The notes beneath the pieces were generated by a model, which did not search any database, was not told the origin of the DNA, and saw only the letters and a program-made list of their open reading frames with translations. A stretch of DNA of 64,000 nucleotides from Pseudomonas extremaustralis (GTDB lineage Bacteria; Pseudomonadota; Gammaproteobacteria; Pseudomonadales; Pseudomonadaceae): contig NZ_LT629689.1 in assembly GCF_900102035.1 (NCBI RefSeq), positions 1,488,001-1,552,000 of the forward strand. The letters run 5' to 3'. Positions within the stretch are counted from its first letter, which is position 1, and each line of letters starts with the position of its first letter. A program made the position numbers and the translations under genes. Shown one piece after another: positions 7,352 to 16,976 of the stretch.

Positions 7352-8170
7352 TTACTGGGGAGCCATTCTGAGATTCAGAAGCTGATGATAAATAGTGATT
7401 CTGCTACCATTTATATATCGTGCCTCCTCGTAGTAGCGAGCTTGAGCTTTAGGTGTACTCATATGCTTCATATTCAGACTGGCGGGCGTGCCGATATCAA
7501 ACCCCTTATATTGCAAGTTTTGTACGTATGAGACGTACTCGGTGCAGAGGCTTGAGAAGTCATCACTGGATGTATAAACAATAACAAACACTGGACTGAC
7601 ACCCGGTGAATTGTAGCTGGTTTCGCTGCGCTCGCTAAGCTTGCCTTGTGCTTTAACTAGTGCACGTAAACTTTCCCGTTCCAAACCGATGCTCTTGAGT
7701 TCTTCAAGGAGCTCTCGGAGGGCTGCGTTACTCGCTTTGAGCTCTACCTCAAGCGCCTCTCGATCAGCTCGCAACGTCAGGTAAGTACCAAAGCTGATTT
7801 GCTCATTCTCAGCGGGTAGTTTCCCAAATAGGAAGGACGGACGCTGATCAGGATAATGATGAAACATCCACCACTTGAGGTCTATGTGCCTGACCGTGAG
7901 TAGTCGGTAGTCGATGGATGTTCCTGGTGCAACCGTTACACCGAAAAAGCCAAACGGAAGCTCATGGTTGCGCACCGCGTCGAATATTTTTTCCGTGTTG
8001 ATGTGGAGGCATGGCCATTGGGGGAAGGTCGTGGACAGCAGAGCGGGGCAATCCCAGGCGGACTCAAGAATCTGAGATTCATGAGCCATAAGATTGCACC
8101 AGCGTATGGCAGCATCGATGGGACGATAAAATACTTTTGTCACTGGATTGTAGCTTTGGGGTGTGTACAT
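7352..8170 (-). CDS. Hypothetical protein with central coiled coil
   Basis: 272 residues from ATG 8170, which is preceded by a strong GAGGAGG site. The N-terminal third is aromatic-rich (RPIDAAIRWCNLMAHE, TFPQWPCLHINTEKIF), residues ~125-175 form a charged heptad-like coil (ADREALEVELKASNAALRELLEELKSIG in outline), and the C-terminus is mixed. No signal peptide or membrane segment. No family recognised. GC is lower than the chromosome average, which fits acquired DNA. It may act on DNA or proteins, but there is no evidence for a role. Confidence 0.6.
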   Translation of the reverse strand: MYTPQSYNPVTKVFYRPIDAAIRWCNLMAHESQILESAWDCPALLSTTFPQWPCLHINTEKIFDAVRNHELPFGFFGVTVAPGTSIDYRLLTVRHIDLKWWMFHHYPDQRPSFLFGKLPAENEQISFGTYLTLRADREALEVELKASNAALRELLEELKSIGLERESLRALVKAQGKLSERSETSYNSPGVSPVFVIVYTSSDDFSSLCTEYVSYVQNLQYKGFDIGTPASLNMKHMSTPKAQARYYEEARYINGSRITIYHQLLNLRMAPQ

Positions 8171-8330
8171 AGCAGCCTCCTCATGTCTGAGGGAACAGAA
8201 CCGCTAGGTACGTTTTAAAGGCTCGTACTAGCCTGAGCATCCGTGCGGTGACTGTTCCTTGATTCGGTTTTGCGTGACGGCAAATTGATATCCTATTTAT
8301 GAGATATTAAGATTCAGTTAGATGTAGCTG

Positions 8331-8450
8331 TTACTCTTGATCAGCAACATTTGCAATATGGTACTTGTCCCCGATAAGGTAATATGTGTCAGGCTGCTGC
8401 GAGCGCAATAAACTCTCAAAGACATCGGCATAGTTGGATGCCGCAGAAGC
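8331..8450 (-). pseudogene. Short C-terminal gene remnant
   Basis: The minus strand reads NYADVFESLLRSQQPDTYY, then LIGDKYHIANVADQE and a stop, while the preceding sequence continues in a different frame (EKTAEPAAKGKG). It looks like the end of a decayed gene. The remainder of 8171-8552 shows nothing else I can assign. Confidence 0.3.
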
Positions 8451-8552
8451 CTGAAGCCCTTTCCCTTGGCTGCAGGTTCTGCGGTCTTCTCGCCAGGATC
8501 TAGTTATCTTCTATAAGAAATCTAAATGGATGACGGAAGGTGATTTCCCTGG

Positions 8553-9440
8553 TCAAAGTGGATAAGTCAATTTCAGCCAGTAGGCACTCCCCTCCGGCCT
8601 GTTACGCACATCGCTTTCCTGCTGCCACTTGGCGGTTACAAACCAGCCCGAGGCGCTGTTGTATTTAATTGAAGGGCCAATGGCAAAGGCACGTCCCTTG
8701 TTGTCGGTAACGCGATCACCGTCTTGCCGGTCGTCTGTGACCTGGTGATAGATATACCCCCCAATGCCCACGACCCAGCCATTGCCCATGCCCCAGCCCA
8801 AGTCGTAATCAGCATGGGCTTCCTGGCCTGAACGGTAATGGGTGGCGGGGTTTTTCGCGTTGAAGTCATACATCAATTTGATATCCATGTTCGGACCAAC
8901 GGGGTCGATGTAAGAGAACGCTGCCACGGGCTCTGCGGCCCAGTAATTGCGTCCGATATTGGCCTGGTTATCTTTATCGTACTGACCTGTGGGCGCGATT
9001 ATGTCCAGTGCGTAGACGGCATGAAACTTGTCGCTGTAGTGATAGCCCAGCGCAGGGCCGAAGATGATGTCGCCTAGACCGGTGCGATGATCGCGGTTGC
9101 CGTTGACGGTTACGGTGAGGTCGACCAGCGGGGCGATAGCTTGGAACGCCAAGTCGCCTCCCAGTACTGTCTGTTGCGTTACCCATACCACTCGCGGTGC
9201 GATGACATTGGCACGCAAGCGAAAGTCAATGGCCTGAGAGTGCCCGCCATTGTTCTTCAGGTCGTTCGCGGCATAGTGCTCGCTATAGACCTGTGCGTAC
9301 CAGCCCGGTGGCGGCAAGGCGCCGGACAAGTAGTTCTCGGCACCCATGGGGTAGGACGAGCCGCCCCGTTCAGAGGCCCATGCAGTGCCAAGCGTGCAAC
9401 TCAACACGCCAATGAGGAAAAACCGTTTCTTGTTATTCAT
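8553..9440 (-). CDS. SphA-type outer-membrane protein for aromatics (Phenol_MetA_deg family), copy 1
   Basis: 295 residues from the ATG at 9440 (MNNKKRFFLIGVLSCTLGTAWA signal peptide; mature start near SERGGSSYPMG). The family signature ENYLSGALPPPGWYAQVYSEHY, the repeated amphipathic strands and the C-terminal aromatic strand (YWLKLTYPL) point to a beta-barrel. Members lie in phenol, toluene and cumene loci and are thought to help uptake of aromatics. It is the last gene of the meta-cleavage unit. A paralog of similar sequence closes the other operon (16977-17921). Confidence 0.85.
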   Translation of the reverse strand: MNNKKRFFLIGVLSCTLGTAWASERGGSSYPMGAENYLSGALPPPGWYAQVYSEHYAANDLKNNGGHSQAIDFRLRANVIAPRVVWVTQQTVLGGDLAFQAIAPLVDLTVTVNGNRDHRTGLGDIIFGPALGYHYSDKFHAVYALDIIAPTGQYDKDNQANIGRNYWAAEPVAAFSYIDPVGPNMDIKLMYDFNAKNPATHYRSGQEAHADYDLGWGMGNGWVVGIGGYIYHQVTDDRQDGDRVTDNKGRAFAIGPSIKYNSASGWFVTAKWQQESDVRNRPEGSAYWLKLTYPL

Positions 9441-9532
9441 GTGGTTATCCAGGATTCGAGGCAATAGAGCGCCCAGCCGCTCGAGCGGTAAGGAGCAGCC
9501 GTGGTTAATGAAAGATGTTGAACGCGTTGAGA

Positions 9533-10657
9533 TCAGGCTTTGCGCAATGGCCAGAAATCAAAGTACTGACTGGACACAACCAGCAGCGGGAAGGTCATGG
9601 CCAGTAACGCAGAGGCGAGCCAAAGTTCGTGGGTATAAGTGGGCGCGCCCTCGCTCATTGGCCCACTTAGGAGCGGCCCCAGGGCCCAGTAGAGGCGTGG
9701 CAAAACGGCACCTGCCAGGCAGGCGATACCCAGTTGCAACAAACCCCTGACGGGTTGAGTTCGGTGTTCAAACAACTGGTCTTCAAACATCAGTAACGGT
9801 ACCAGTGCGCCAAACAGCAGGGCGATGGCGCCATGCACCATGAACTTCACCGGTTCGATTCCCAGCACGCGAGTGCCCAGCCAATAGAGCAGCGCAGTCA
9901 CAGCCATCGTCTGAACGGTGATGGCAACCGCCAGCAACCGTGGTTTGCGTGCCAGTGTCGCAGTGTTCAGTGGCCAGAAGTCCAGCAGCACGCCGGAAAA
10001 CACGACACTCACACTGGTGACTGCAAAGGCCAGTATTTCAAACGCTGCGAACAGACCGTGGGGGTCAAGACTTGCAAGGTAGAACGGCGCCTCGGCCATC
10101 GCGGAGAAATCGAACAGCACACAGAACAACAGATAGCCCAGGCCATAAGCTACCAGCAGTGTCCCGATGCCGAGGATCGCCGGATTCTCGGTAAATGACG
10201 AGAGTGGCCAGCAGCGCCAGACAATCACGAACCAGAACGTCAGCAGCACGCAGAAGATCACATACATCAGTGTGAAGGGCGTAGGTGGCCCGACTTGCTG
10301 GGCCTGGGTATAGAAGATCACCGCACTGACCGCACACGCCACGGCCAGCGTCAAAACCAGCATTACCAGCCCCTTGGCCGGCTGGGGTAATGCCGCGACC
10401 CAGCCAGGGTATTGGCTGCGCCAGAGCATGGACAGCACGATCTCCACGGGCACGCCGACGACAACCACAAAGGTCACCCAACTGGCGAAGAAATCACCTT
10501 TGAAGCCACCGATGATCAACAGTGACAGTGCCATGACCACCAGCAACATGAGGCTGCCAAGCACCGGTTGTCGCGCCAGCGGAGCTAGCGCAACCCGGCT
10601 CGGCTGGCGCAGTGGGGTGGGGTTGTCCTGAGTAACGCTATTGTTTTTATTATTCAT
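9533..10657 (-). CDS. Multi-pass membrane protein with repeated WPL motifs
   Basis: 374 residues with about ten to eleven hydrophobic segments and a polar N-terminus of ~28 residues. It has an internal repeat: helix pairs end in WRSQYPGW (79-86), CWPLSSF (149-155), FWPLNTAT (227-234), MFEDQLF (290-296) and FWPLRKA (368-374), spaced 63-78 residues. I do not know the family. It lies between the HOA aldolase and the porin in the catabolic operon and could serve in uptake of the aromatic or of acetaldehyde-level intermediates; that is only inference from position. Confidence 0.65.
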   Translation of the reverse strand: MNNKNNSVTQDNPTPLRQPSRVALAPLARQPVLGSLMLLVVMALSLLIIGGFKGDFFASWVTFVVVVGVPVEIVLSMLWRSQYPGWVAALPQPAKGLVMLVLTLAVACAVSAVIFYTQAQQVGPPTPFTLMYVIFCVLLTFWFVIVWRCWPLSSFTENPAILGIGTLLVAYGLGYLLFCVLFDFSAMAEAPFYLASLDPHGLFAAFEILAFAVTSVSVVFSGVLLDFWPLNTATLARKPRLLAVAITVQTMAVTALLYWLGTRVLGIEPVKFMVHGAIALLFGALVPLLMFEDQLFEHRTQPVRGLLQLGIACLAGAVLPRLYWALGPLLSGPMSEGAPTYTHELWLASALLAMTFPLLVVSSQYFDFWPLRKA

Positions 10658-10677
10658 GCTCAGTGCTCCTGGTAGGG

Positions 10678-11691
10678 TCAGCCTGCTTTTTTCAGCAGGT
10701 CGAGGGCGACATCGACAATCATGTCTTCCTGGCCGCCGACCATTTGCCGGCGGCCCAGTTCGACGAGAATGTCCAACGTCTTGAGTCCGTAATGCTCGGC
10801 AGCGACTTCGGCATGGCGCAAGAAGCTTGAGTACACACCGGCATAGCCTAGGGCCAGGGTTTCCCGATCGACCCGCACGGGACGGGTTTGCAACGGGCGC
10901 ACGATGTCATCGGCGGCATCCATCAGCGTGTACAGATCGGTGCCATGGTTCCAGCCCAGACGCTCGGCCGCCGCGATAAATACTTCCAGTGGTGCATTGC
11001 CCGCACCGGCCCCCATGCCGGCCAGGCTGGCATCGATCCGGTCGCAACCTTCCTCCACGGCGACGATGGAGTTGGCCACCCCTAGACTCAGGTTGTGGTG
11101 CGCGTGAATACCGGTTTGCGTGGTCGGTTCGAGCACGTCCTTGAGGGCTCGGAAGCGCTCACGAATATCCTGCATGTTCATCGCTCCGCCAGAATCGACG
11201 ACGTAGATACAAGTCGCGCCATACCGCTCCATCTTCTTCGCCTGCTGGGCGAACGCAGCCGGTTCGATCATATGACTCATCATCAGGAAGCCCACCGTGT
11301 CCATGCCCAGGCCGCGGGCATGTTCGATGTGTTGCTGAGAGATATCGGCCTCTGTGCAATGGGTCGCTACGCGAACGATGCTGGCCCCTGCCTTGTGTGC
11401 GTTGTCGAGATCGTGAGTAGTGCCAATGCCGGGTAACAGCAACGTTGCGATCTTGGCGTGGCTGATAACATCCGCCACTGCCTCGATCCATTCAATATCG
11501 CTATGGGCGCCAAAGCCGTAGTTGAAACTGGAGCCCTGCAGACCGTCGCCGTGAGCGACTTCAATGCTGTCGACTCGGGCCTTGTCCAGTTCGCGAGCGA
11601 TGTCCTGCACATTCTTTATCGAGTACTGATGGCGCACGGCGTGGCTGCCATCGCGCAAGGTCACGTCGGAGATATAGAGTTTTTTGTTCAT
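10678..11691 (-). CDS. dmpG: 4-hydroxy-2-oxovalerate aldolase
   Basis: Splits 4-hydroxy-2-oxovalerate into pyruvate and acetaldehyde, the last lower-pathway cleavage. The start [21 protein letters not shown] has the catalytic RDG and substrate His of the DmpG/BphI family; [11 protein letters not shown] holds the two metal-binding His residues. 337 residues is the normal length. I chose ATG 11691 (GGGA five bases upstream) over the in-frame ATG at 11703. In the family it forms a channelled complex with the acylating acetaldehyde dehydrogenase, encoded here two genes upstream rather than directly adjacent. Confidence 0.93.
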   Translation of the reverse strand: MNKKLYISDVTLRDGSHAVRHQYSIKNVQDIARELDKARVDSIEVAHGDGLQGSSFNYGFGAHSDIEWIEAVADVISHAKIATLLLPGIGTTHDLDNAHKAGASIVRVATHCTEADISQQHIEHARGLGMDTVGFLMMSHMIEPAAFAQQAKKMERYGATCIYVVDSGGAMNMQDIRERFRALKDVLEPTTQTGIHAHHNLSLGVANSIVAVEEGCDRIDASLAGMGAGAGNAPLEVFIAAAERLGWNHGTDLYTLMDAADDIVRPLQTRPVRVDRETLALGYAGVYSSFLRHAEVAAEHYGLKTLDILVELGRRQMVGGQEDMIVDVALDLLKKAG

Positions 11692-11722
11692 TGGGGGTCC
11701 CATTGAGCATCTGAATAAATGA

Positions 11723-12646
11723 TCAGGTCATCACAGTCAGGAAGCGTTCGTTGAGTACGCGGCTGTGATAGAAAATCGCCTTGCCCAAGTGTTTTTCATC
11801 CCAGGTGATGGGCTTCTGATCCGGGTAGTGGAAGTCTCCGCCGGCAAATACTTCGTTTCGGTTGCCCGAGGGGTCGAAGAAGTAAATGGTCTGGCCATGA
11901 GTGATACCGTGGCGGGTTGGGCCAAAGTCCAGCGAGGTGTCGCTCATGGAGATCAAGTCTCCCGCGCGCAACAGGCCTTCCCAGGTGTCGATCAGGAACG
12001 AGGCATGGTGGAATCCGCCGATGTTCCCGTCCTCGATGAATGCGACGTCATGGGCCTTGGTCGACAGTGAGAGGAAGTTGGCCACGGCATGCCCCTCTTC
12101 GTTGACGACCTGTTCGGCAAGGTGAAAACCCAGGACGTCGATAAACAGTTCACGGGTCAGGTGCAGGTCGCCGCCGTGCAGTTGGCAATGGTCGAAGCGC
12201 ATGGCGCGCATGCCTTTGAGCCCGCGAGGCCAGGCTTCCGGATTCTTCTCGGCAATACCCCAGCGGCCGGTGTATTCCTTCTCTGCATACAGCTCGAACC
12301 AGTGCCCGGAGGGGCCGAAGAAACGCACGCGGCGTCCGCAAAAATCCAGCTCGCCGGCAGGGATATGTTCGACCTGGCAGCCGTAGGCCAGCAGGTCTTG
12401 GGTCAACTGCACCAGCGACTGATCGTCGATGACCTTGTAACCCATGAAATCCATGCCCGGTTTATCCGCTTCAACCAGCACCACTGAAAAGCGTTCCACC
12501 TCTGTCCAGCCCTTGAGGTAAACCCTGCCTTGGCTGTCACGGTGGGTCAGAATCAACCCCACCAGTTCAACGTAATGTTTGACTGAGGCTTCCATGTCCA
12601 GCACACGGATTTGCACGTGGCCAGGACGCAATATGCCTTTTTTCAT
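11723..12646 (-). CDS. dmpB: Catechol 2,3-dioxygenase (extradiol, XylE/DmpB type)
   Basis: 307 residues, the standard length of XylE. It cleaves catechol next to the diol to give 2-hydroxymuconic semialdehyde. The Fe(II) ligands fall at exactly the XylE positions: H153 (FDHCQLHGG), H214 (GGFHHASF) and E265 ([10 protein letters not shown]). Two glyoxalase-fold modules are seen. AGGTGA precedes ATG 12646. It sits between the XylT-type ferredoxin, which reactivates this enzyme in related pathways, and the aldolase. Confidence 0.95.
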   Translation of the reverse strand: MKKGILRPGHVQIRVLDMEASVKHYVELVGLILTHRDSQGRVYLKGWTEVERFSVVLVEADKPGMDFMGYKVIDDQSLVQLTQDLLAYGCQVEHIPAGELDFCGRRVRFFGPSGHWFELYAEKEYTGRWGIAEKNPEAWPRGLKGMRAMRFDHCQLHGGDLHLTRELFIDVLGFHLAEQVVNEEGHAVANFLSLSTKAHDVAFIEDGNIGGFHHASFLIDTWEGLLRAGDLISMSDTSLDFGPTRHGITHGQTIYFFDPSGNRNEVFAGGDFHYPDQKPITWDEKHLGKAIFYHSRVLNERFLTVMT

Positions 12647-12695
12647 GATTTCACCTGTCTGTTGTATTTGTTTTTTCGGCTGCCCGAAGGGGCGC

Positions 12696-12992
12696 CTATA
12701 TAGGTTCTTTCAATCGCTCGATTTCCAGATCGCTCTGGGGGATAACGCGGCACGCCAATACGAAGCCTTGCTCCTGTTCTCCGTCAGCAATATGTTGGCG
12801 GCTCATTCGCCCGCATTTGTAGTCCCCTGACAGGATTCGCACCTTGCAAACTCCGCAGCCGCCACCGCGACAGCCCACAGCAATGGCACGGCAACCTGCC
12901 AATTCCATGGCGCGCAACAGTGGGGCTCCGTCCAGCACCTGGAACACCTCGCCGCTTACGCGTTCGCGGATGCAGTGTGTTCGCGCGCCCAT
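12696..12992 (-). CDS. dmpQ: Plant-type [2Fe-2S] ferredoxin, XylT/DmpQ type
   Basis: 98 residues. The cluster ligands are in [13 protein letters not shown] (C-x4-C-x2-C) with the fourth in FVLACRV. XylT-type ferredoxins reduce the inactivated ferric iron of catechol 2,3-dioxygenase, and the dioxygenase gene is the next one. The start codon shares one base with the stop of the acetaldehyde dehydrogenase (TGATG), so translation is probably coupled. Confidence 0.9.
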   Translation of the reverse strand: MGARTHCIRERVSGEVFQVLDGAPLLRAMELAGCRAIAVGCRGGGCGVCKVRILSGDYKCGRMSRQHIADGEQEQGFVLACRVIPQSDLEIERLKEPI

Positions 12993-13939
12993 CAGTCCAG
13001 GTTGCCAGGCAATGCCGTGGTTGCCGCCAACCGTTCGGCACAGGCCAGTGCTGCCGAGGTCATGATGTCCAGATTGCCTGCATAGGCGGGCAGGTAATGC
13101 GCTGCACCTTCCACTTCGAGAAACACCGAGACCTTCAATCCGCGTGTCAGGCCCAGGCCAGGCACATTGACCGGCGTGTCGATCTGCTCGAACTGTACCG
13201 CCTGCTTGAGCCTATAACCCGGCACATATGCATGTACTCGGGCCACCATTGCTTCGACACTGGCGGTTATCGCTTCGCGGTCGGCGGGGTCACACAGTAC
13301 AAACACGCTGTCGCGCATGATGGGTGGAGGCTCCGCCGGGTTGAGGATGATGATTGCCTTGCCACGTGTTGCACCGCCCAGCACTTCAATGGCTTTGGCT
13401 GTGGTTTCGGTGAACTCATCGATATTGGCCCGTGTGCCCGGGCCTGCCGAATGGCTGGAGATCGAAGCTACGATTTCGGCGTAATGCACCTGGGTCACCT
13501 GGGAGATGGCCTTGACTATCGGTATGGTCGCCTGGCCACCGCAGGTCACCATATTGATGTTGGTGGCCTCCAGTTCGTCATCCAGATTGATTGCCGGTAT
13601 CACGTAAGGACCGATGGCCGCGGGTGTGAGGTCAATTACTCGAATGCCGTGTGCCTGCAATACGGTGTTGTGGTGCGCATGGGCCTGTGCGGACGTAGCA
13701 TCGAACACGATGCCAATATCTTTGAATTCGGGTAGCTGTAGCAAACCCTCGACGCCGTCGGCGGTAATGGCGACGCCCATGCGTTTGGCGCGAGCCAGGC
13801 CATCCGAAGCGGGGTCGATACCGACCATTGCACCCATGGCGATGTGTTCGCCGTGGCGCAATACCTTGATCATCAGGTCGGTGCCGATGTTTCCCGAGCC
13901 GATGATTGCAACTTTGCAACGAGCTGTTGTCGTCTTCAT
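12992..13939 (-). CDS. dmpF: Acetaldehyde dehydrogenase (acylating)
   Basis: 315 residues. Converts acetaldehyde, CoA and NAD to acetyl-CoA. It shows the NAD site [16 protein letters not shown] at the start and the catalytic Cys in [13 protein letters not shown] near residue 130, as in DmpF/BphJ. Start at ATG 13939 (GGGG upstream) fits the family N-terminus. The stop overlaps the ferredoxin start. Confidence 0.93.
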   Translation of the reverse strand: MKTTTARCKVAIIGSGNIGTDLMIKVLRHGEHIAMGAMVGIDPASDGLARAKRMGVAITADGVEGLLQLPEFKDIGIVFDATSAQAHAHHNTVLQAHGIRVIDLTPAAIGPYVIPAINLDDELEATNINMVTCGGQATIPIVKAISQVTQVHYAEIVASISSHSAGPGTRANIDEFTETTAKAIEVLGGATRGKAIIILNPAEPPPIMRDSVFVLCDPADREAITASVEAMVARVHAYVPGYRLKQAVQFEQIDTPVNVPGLGLTRGLKVSVFLEVEGAAHYLPAYAGNLDIMTSAALACAERLAATTALPGNLD

Positions 13940-13984
13940 GTGAACCCCAGACACTTATTGTTTTGGTCTTGCGTACAGCACTGG

Positions 13985-14176
13985 CTAGCGACCGCGTTGC
14001 TTGGCGGTCTGACCGGCAATACCGAAGTCGGTATTGGGCACTTCGTTGATGATCACGCGCACCGATTCGATCGGTGCGTCCAGGGCCTCAACTGCAGCGC
14101 GTGTCAGTGCTTCGATCAGGCGCGCTTTCTGTGCTTCGCTGCGACCCTGGATCAGGTGGACTTGCATGATGGGCAT
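13985..14176 (-). CDS. dmpI: 4-oxalocrotonate tautomerase family enzyme, copy 1
   Basis: 63 residues. Pro1 (after Met removal), R11 and R39, the catalytic residues of 4-OT, are all present (PIMQVHLIQGRSEAQ; SVRVIINEVP). It interconverts the enol and keto forms of 2-hydroxymuconate. Located between the decarboxylase and the acetaldehyde dehydrogenase, as in meta-cleavage operons. Confidence 0.9.
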   Translation of the reverse strand: MPIMQVHLIQGRSEAQKARLIEALTRAAVEALDAPIESVRVIINEVPNTDFGIAGQTAKQRGR

Positions 14177-14194
14177 AGCATTACTCCAGACGAG

Positions 14195-14983
14195 TTAGAC
14201 GAAACGCATTGAGACGGAGCCCAAATGCTGATAGCGCACAGTGATGTTGTCTCCGGCCTGGACTGCGATCGCTTCTGTGGCGCCGCCGGTCAAAATCAGG
14301 GTGCCTGCGGGGATTTCACGTCCTTGGGCGCCCAGCATGTTGGCGAGCATTGCGACGCTTTGCGCGGGGTTACCCAGCACGGCGGCGGCGGAGGCAAGGG
14401 CTACGATCTCGCCGTTTTTCTCCATCACCACGCCGAGGTTTTTCAGGTCCAGTCCCTGCACGTTGCGATGGCGGCCTCCCAGTACGTAGCGTGCAGACGA
14501 GGTGTTGTCGGCGATCACGCTTTTCAGATCGAAGCGGAAGTTCTCGTAGCGAGAGTCGATGACTTCGACGGCAGGCAGAATGAAATCGGTCGCTGCCAAG
14601 ACGCTGCCGACGTTGCAACCTGGGCCACGCAGGGGCTTGCGAGTGACAAAGGCAATTTCGGCTTCGACCTTGGGGTGAATCAGCCCGGCAGTTTCGATAA
14701 CACCGCCGTCGGCAACCGAGCCGTAGTCAGTGATAAAACCGTGGATCGGGTCGATAACGCCCATCTGGCGCATCTTGGCGTGTGAAGTCAGGCCCATTTT
14801 CAAGCCGGCAATCCGCACGCCCCGGCCGATTTTAAGGGCACGAATTGCGTCCTGAATCGCGTAGGCGTCTTCCCAATCCATTTCGGGATAGTCGTCCGTA
14901 ATTTTATGGACGGCTCGGTTTTGCATTTCCGCTGCGTCCAGGTGCACCGCCAGTTGCTCGATAACGTCTTGTGTCAGGTTCAT
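14195..14983 (-). CDS. dmpH: 4-oxalocrotonate (2-oxo-3-hexenedioate) decarboxylase
   Basis: 262 residues. Closer to DmpH/XylI than to the hydratase: DDYPEMDWEDAYAIQ, GLKMGLTSHAKMRQMGV, HPKVEAEIAF, VEVIDSRYENFRF and TLILTGGATEAI all follow the decarboxylase pattern. It removes CO2 from the keto tautomer to give 2-hydroxypenta-2,4-dienoate. DmpH works in a complex with the hydratase, whose gene ends 13 bases upstream. Confidence 0.9.
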   Translation of the reverse strand: MNLTQDVIEQLAVHLDAAEMQNRAVHKITDDYPEMDWEDAYAIQDAIRALKIGRGVRIAGLKMGLTSHAKMRQMGVIDPIHGFITDYGSVADGGVIETAGLIHPKVEAEIAFVTRKPLRGPGCNVGSVLAATDFILPAVEVIDSRYENFRFDLKSVIADNTSSARYVLGGRHRNVQGLDLKNLGVVMEKNGEIVALASAAAVLGNPAQSVAMLANMLGAQGREIPAGTLILTGGATEAIAVQAGDNITVRYQHLGSVSMRFV

Positions 14984-14996
14984 CAGGCATTTCCCT

Positions 14997-15782
14997 TCAA
15001 ATAAAACGTACGCCGGCCGAGCCGATGCCGCCGATGCTCATACGCAGATTGTCACCGGCTTTCATGGCAACCATGGCGCCCAGCGAACCGGACAAAATCA
15101 CTTCGCCGGGTTTAAGGGTCATATCCAGTTTGCCCAGCGTATTGGCCAGCCAAGCTACGGCATTCGCAGGGTGGCCCAGCGCCGCAGCACCAGCGCCCGT
15201 CGAAACGATCTCGCCGTTGAGCTCAAGGGTCATGCCCACCAATGAGAGGTCAAGTTCACGCGGGTCGACGGCGCAATCGCCAAGGATAAACAGGCTTGAA
15301 GAGGCGTTATCCGCCACGGTGTCTTGAATCTGGATCTTCCAGTCACGGATACGTGAGTCGACGATCTCGAAGCAAGGCATTACGTATTCAGTGGCCCGCA
15401 ATACATCTGCAACGGTAACCCCCGGGCCGGCCAACTCGTGTTTGAGGATGAACGCAATTTCGCCCTCTGCCTTAGGTGCGATCAACTCATTGATCGCGAT
15501 AGCCGCTCCGTCTTCGCGCAGCATTGCGCTGGTCAGGTGGCCGAAATCCGGCTGATCGACTTTTAGCAAGTCCATGACGACCTGGCTGGTCACGCCGATT
15601 TTTTTGCCAATGACGCGCTCGCCGTCGATTTCGACGCGATGCGCCAACACACGCATTTGAATGGCGTAAGCATCTTGCAAAGTCAGGCTAGGGACCCGTT
15701 CGGTGAGCGGGGCGATGGGTTGGCTATCCTTGAGCGCGCGATAAAGCTCATCACTTAACTGCTCGATAAACATGGGCTGCAT
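14997..15782 (-). CDS. dmpE: 2-oxopent-4-enoate (2-hydroxypenta-2,4-dienoate) hydratase
   Basis: 261 residues from ATG 15782 (AAGG about eight bases upstream). The sequence has the hydratase signatures [33 protein letters not shown] and [12 protein letters not shown]. It adds water to give 4-hydroxy-2-oxovalerate. First gene of the meta-cleavage unit, facing a LysR gene across the 15783-15930 control region. Confidence 0.9.
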   Translation of the reverse strand: MQPMFIEQLSDELYRALKDSQPIAPLTERVPSLTLQDAYAIQMRVLAHRVEIDGERVIGKKIGVTSQVVMDLLKVDQPDFGHLTSAMLREDGAAIAINELIAPKAEGEIAFILKHELAGPGVTVADVLRATEYVMPCFEIVDSRIRDWKIQIQDTVADNASSSLFILGDCAVDPRELDLSLVGMTLELNGEIVSTGAGAAALGHPANAVAWLANTLGKLDMTLKPGEVILSGSLGAMVAMKAGDNLRMSIGGIGSAGVRFI

Positions 15783-15854
15783 AAGAAGGCCTTTTATTGG
15801 TTTAGTCCTGGTCCTGATGCGCAAGACCTTTAGGCAGCTCATGGTGTAAAAGTT

Positions 15855-15907
15855 AGACGATGCCGTCCAATGCCATATAATTACTAACCGATGCCGATCA
15901 GGCATCG
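15855..15907. promoter_or_regulatory. Candidate LysR operator: GATGCC palindromes between divergent promoters
   Basis: CGATGCC (15889-15895) and GGCATCG (15901-15907) form a perfect 7-bp inverted repeat with 5 bases between. A second half-palindrome GACG-ATGC-CGTC lies at 15856-15867, and GATGCC is shared by both. The 33-base offset between sites fits recognition and activation sites of CatR/BenM-type regulators. ATG of the LysR gene follows at 15931. Confidence 0.55.
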
Positions 15908-15930
15908 TTGACGAGCCCTCAGGTACCCCC

Positions 15931-16833
15931 ATGGAAATCAGGCAGCTGCGTTACTTCATTGCCGTTGCGGAAGAGTTGAACTTCAATCGCGCCGCTGAGC
16001 GATTGCATATCACTCAACCCGCGTTGAGTCGACAGATCCAACAGCTTGAAGAAGCTATCCCAGCAGTGCTGCTGGAAAGGAACTCTAAGCGGGTGACGCT
16101 CACCGACGCTGGCAAGTCGTTCTATGAGCACGGGATCAGGATTCTGGAGCAGTTGCAGCATGCGGCGGATGAGTCGCGCATGTTGTCAGTGGGCCAGAGG
16201 GGGAATCTGAGTGTGGGGATATTCGGTTCGGCGATCCTGGATTTGATCCCCCAAGTCCTGCACCGGTTTTCTACGATTTATCCCAATGTGAATGTCTCGC
16301 TGCACCCCATGGACAAAGATGCCCAGATCCAGGCATTGCGCGAACGCCGCCTCACCATCGGTTTCAATCGATTGGTCCCGGCAGAGCCGGATATCGAACA
16401 GGAACGGGTACGAACGGAACCCCTGATCATCGCGATTCCGGCCACGCATCCGCTGGCAAAACGAAAGGAGGTTGAATTAGGGGATGTGCTGGACGAGCCT
16501 TTGATCCTGTACCCGCGAGGTGTTCGGGGCAGCTTGATGGTTCAGGTACGCAAGTTGTATTCCGAGTATGGAGCGGTGCCCGTGGTTGCCCAGGAAGTCA
16601 CAGACGTGACCACCAGTATCGCGTTGGTGGCCGCCGGGGGAGGGTTGAGCATTGTACCTAACGCGGCGAAAAACTTGCGTTTGCCTGGCGTGGTGTATAG
16701 GCCGCTGAAATGTCGGGGAGACTCCTCGATCGAATTGATTTGCTTGTATCGCAAAGGTGACAAATCACCCGTTCTGCAGGCTTTTCTGCAGACGATACGG
16801 GAGTTTATTGGTGAGACAGATAGCCAGGTCTGA
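15931..16833 (+). CDS. LysR-type regulator of the meta-cleavage operon (CatR/BenM-like)
   Basis: 300 residues. N-terminal winged helix (MEIRQLRYFIAVAEELNFNR, AAERLHITQPALSRQIQQLE) followed by a LysR effector domain. The LRYFxAVAEELxFxRAAE form is typical of regulators of aromatic degradation such as CatR, CatM and BenM. It is divergent from the hydratase gene and likely controls the 15782-8553 operon, answering to a pathway metabolite such as a muconate. Convergent with the second porin; 16834-16976 shows no clear terminator. Confidence 0.85.
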   Translation: MEIRQLRYFIAVAEELNFNRAAERLHITQPALSRQIQQLEEAIPAVLLERNSKRVTLTDAGKSFYEHGIRILEQLQHAADESRMLSVGQRGNLSVGIFGSAILDLIPQVLHRFSTIYPNVNVSLHPMDKDAQIQALRERRLTIGFNRLVPAEPDIEQERVRTEPLIIAIPATHPLAKRKEVELGDVLDEPLILYPRGVRGSLMVQVRKLYSEYGAVPVVAQEVTDVTTSIALVAAGGGLSIVPNAAKNLRLPGVVYRPLKCRGDSSIELICLYRKGDKSPVLQAFLQTIREFIGETDSQV

Positions 16834-16976
16834 TCTACAATGAAGTTGTGCTGTTCAGAGATAACGTCTTTGAGCTACTGTCGCCGAAAGCCATGGATCG
16901 CCGCACCTGTCCCGATCCAAGGCTTTTATTCAATGGTATCAAGCGGTTCGTGAGACATTGTATTTGCAGGCCAACT

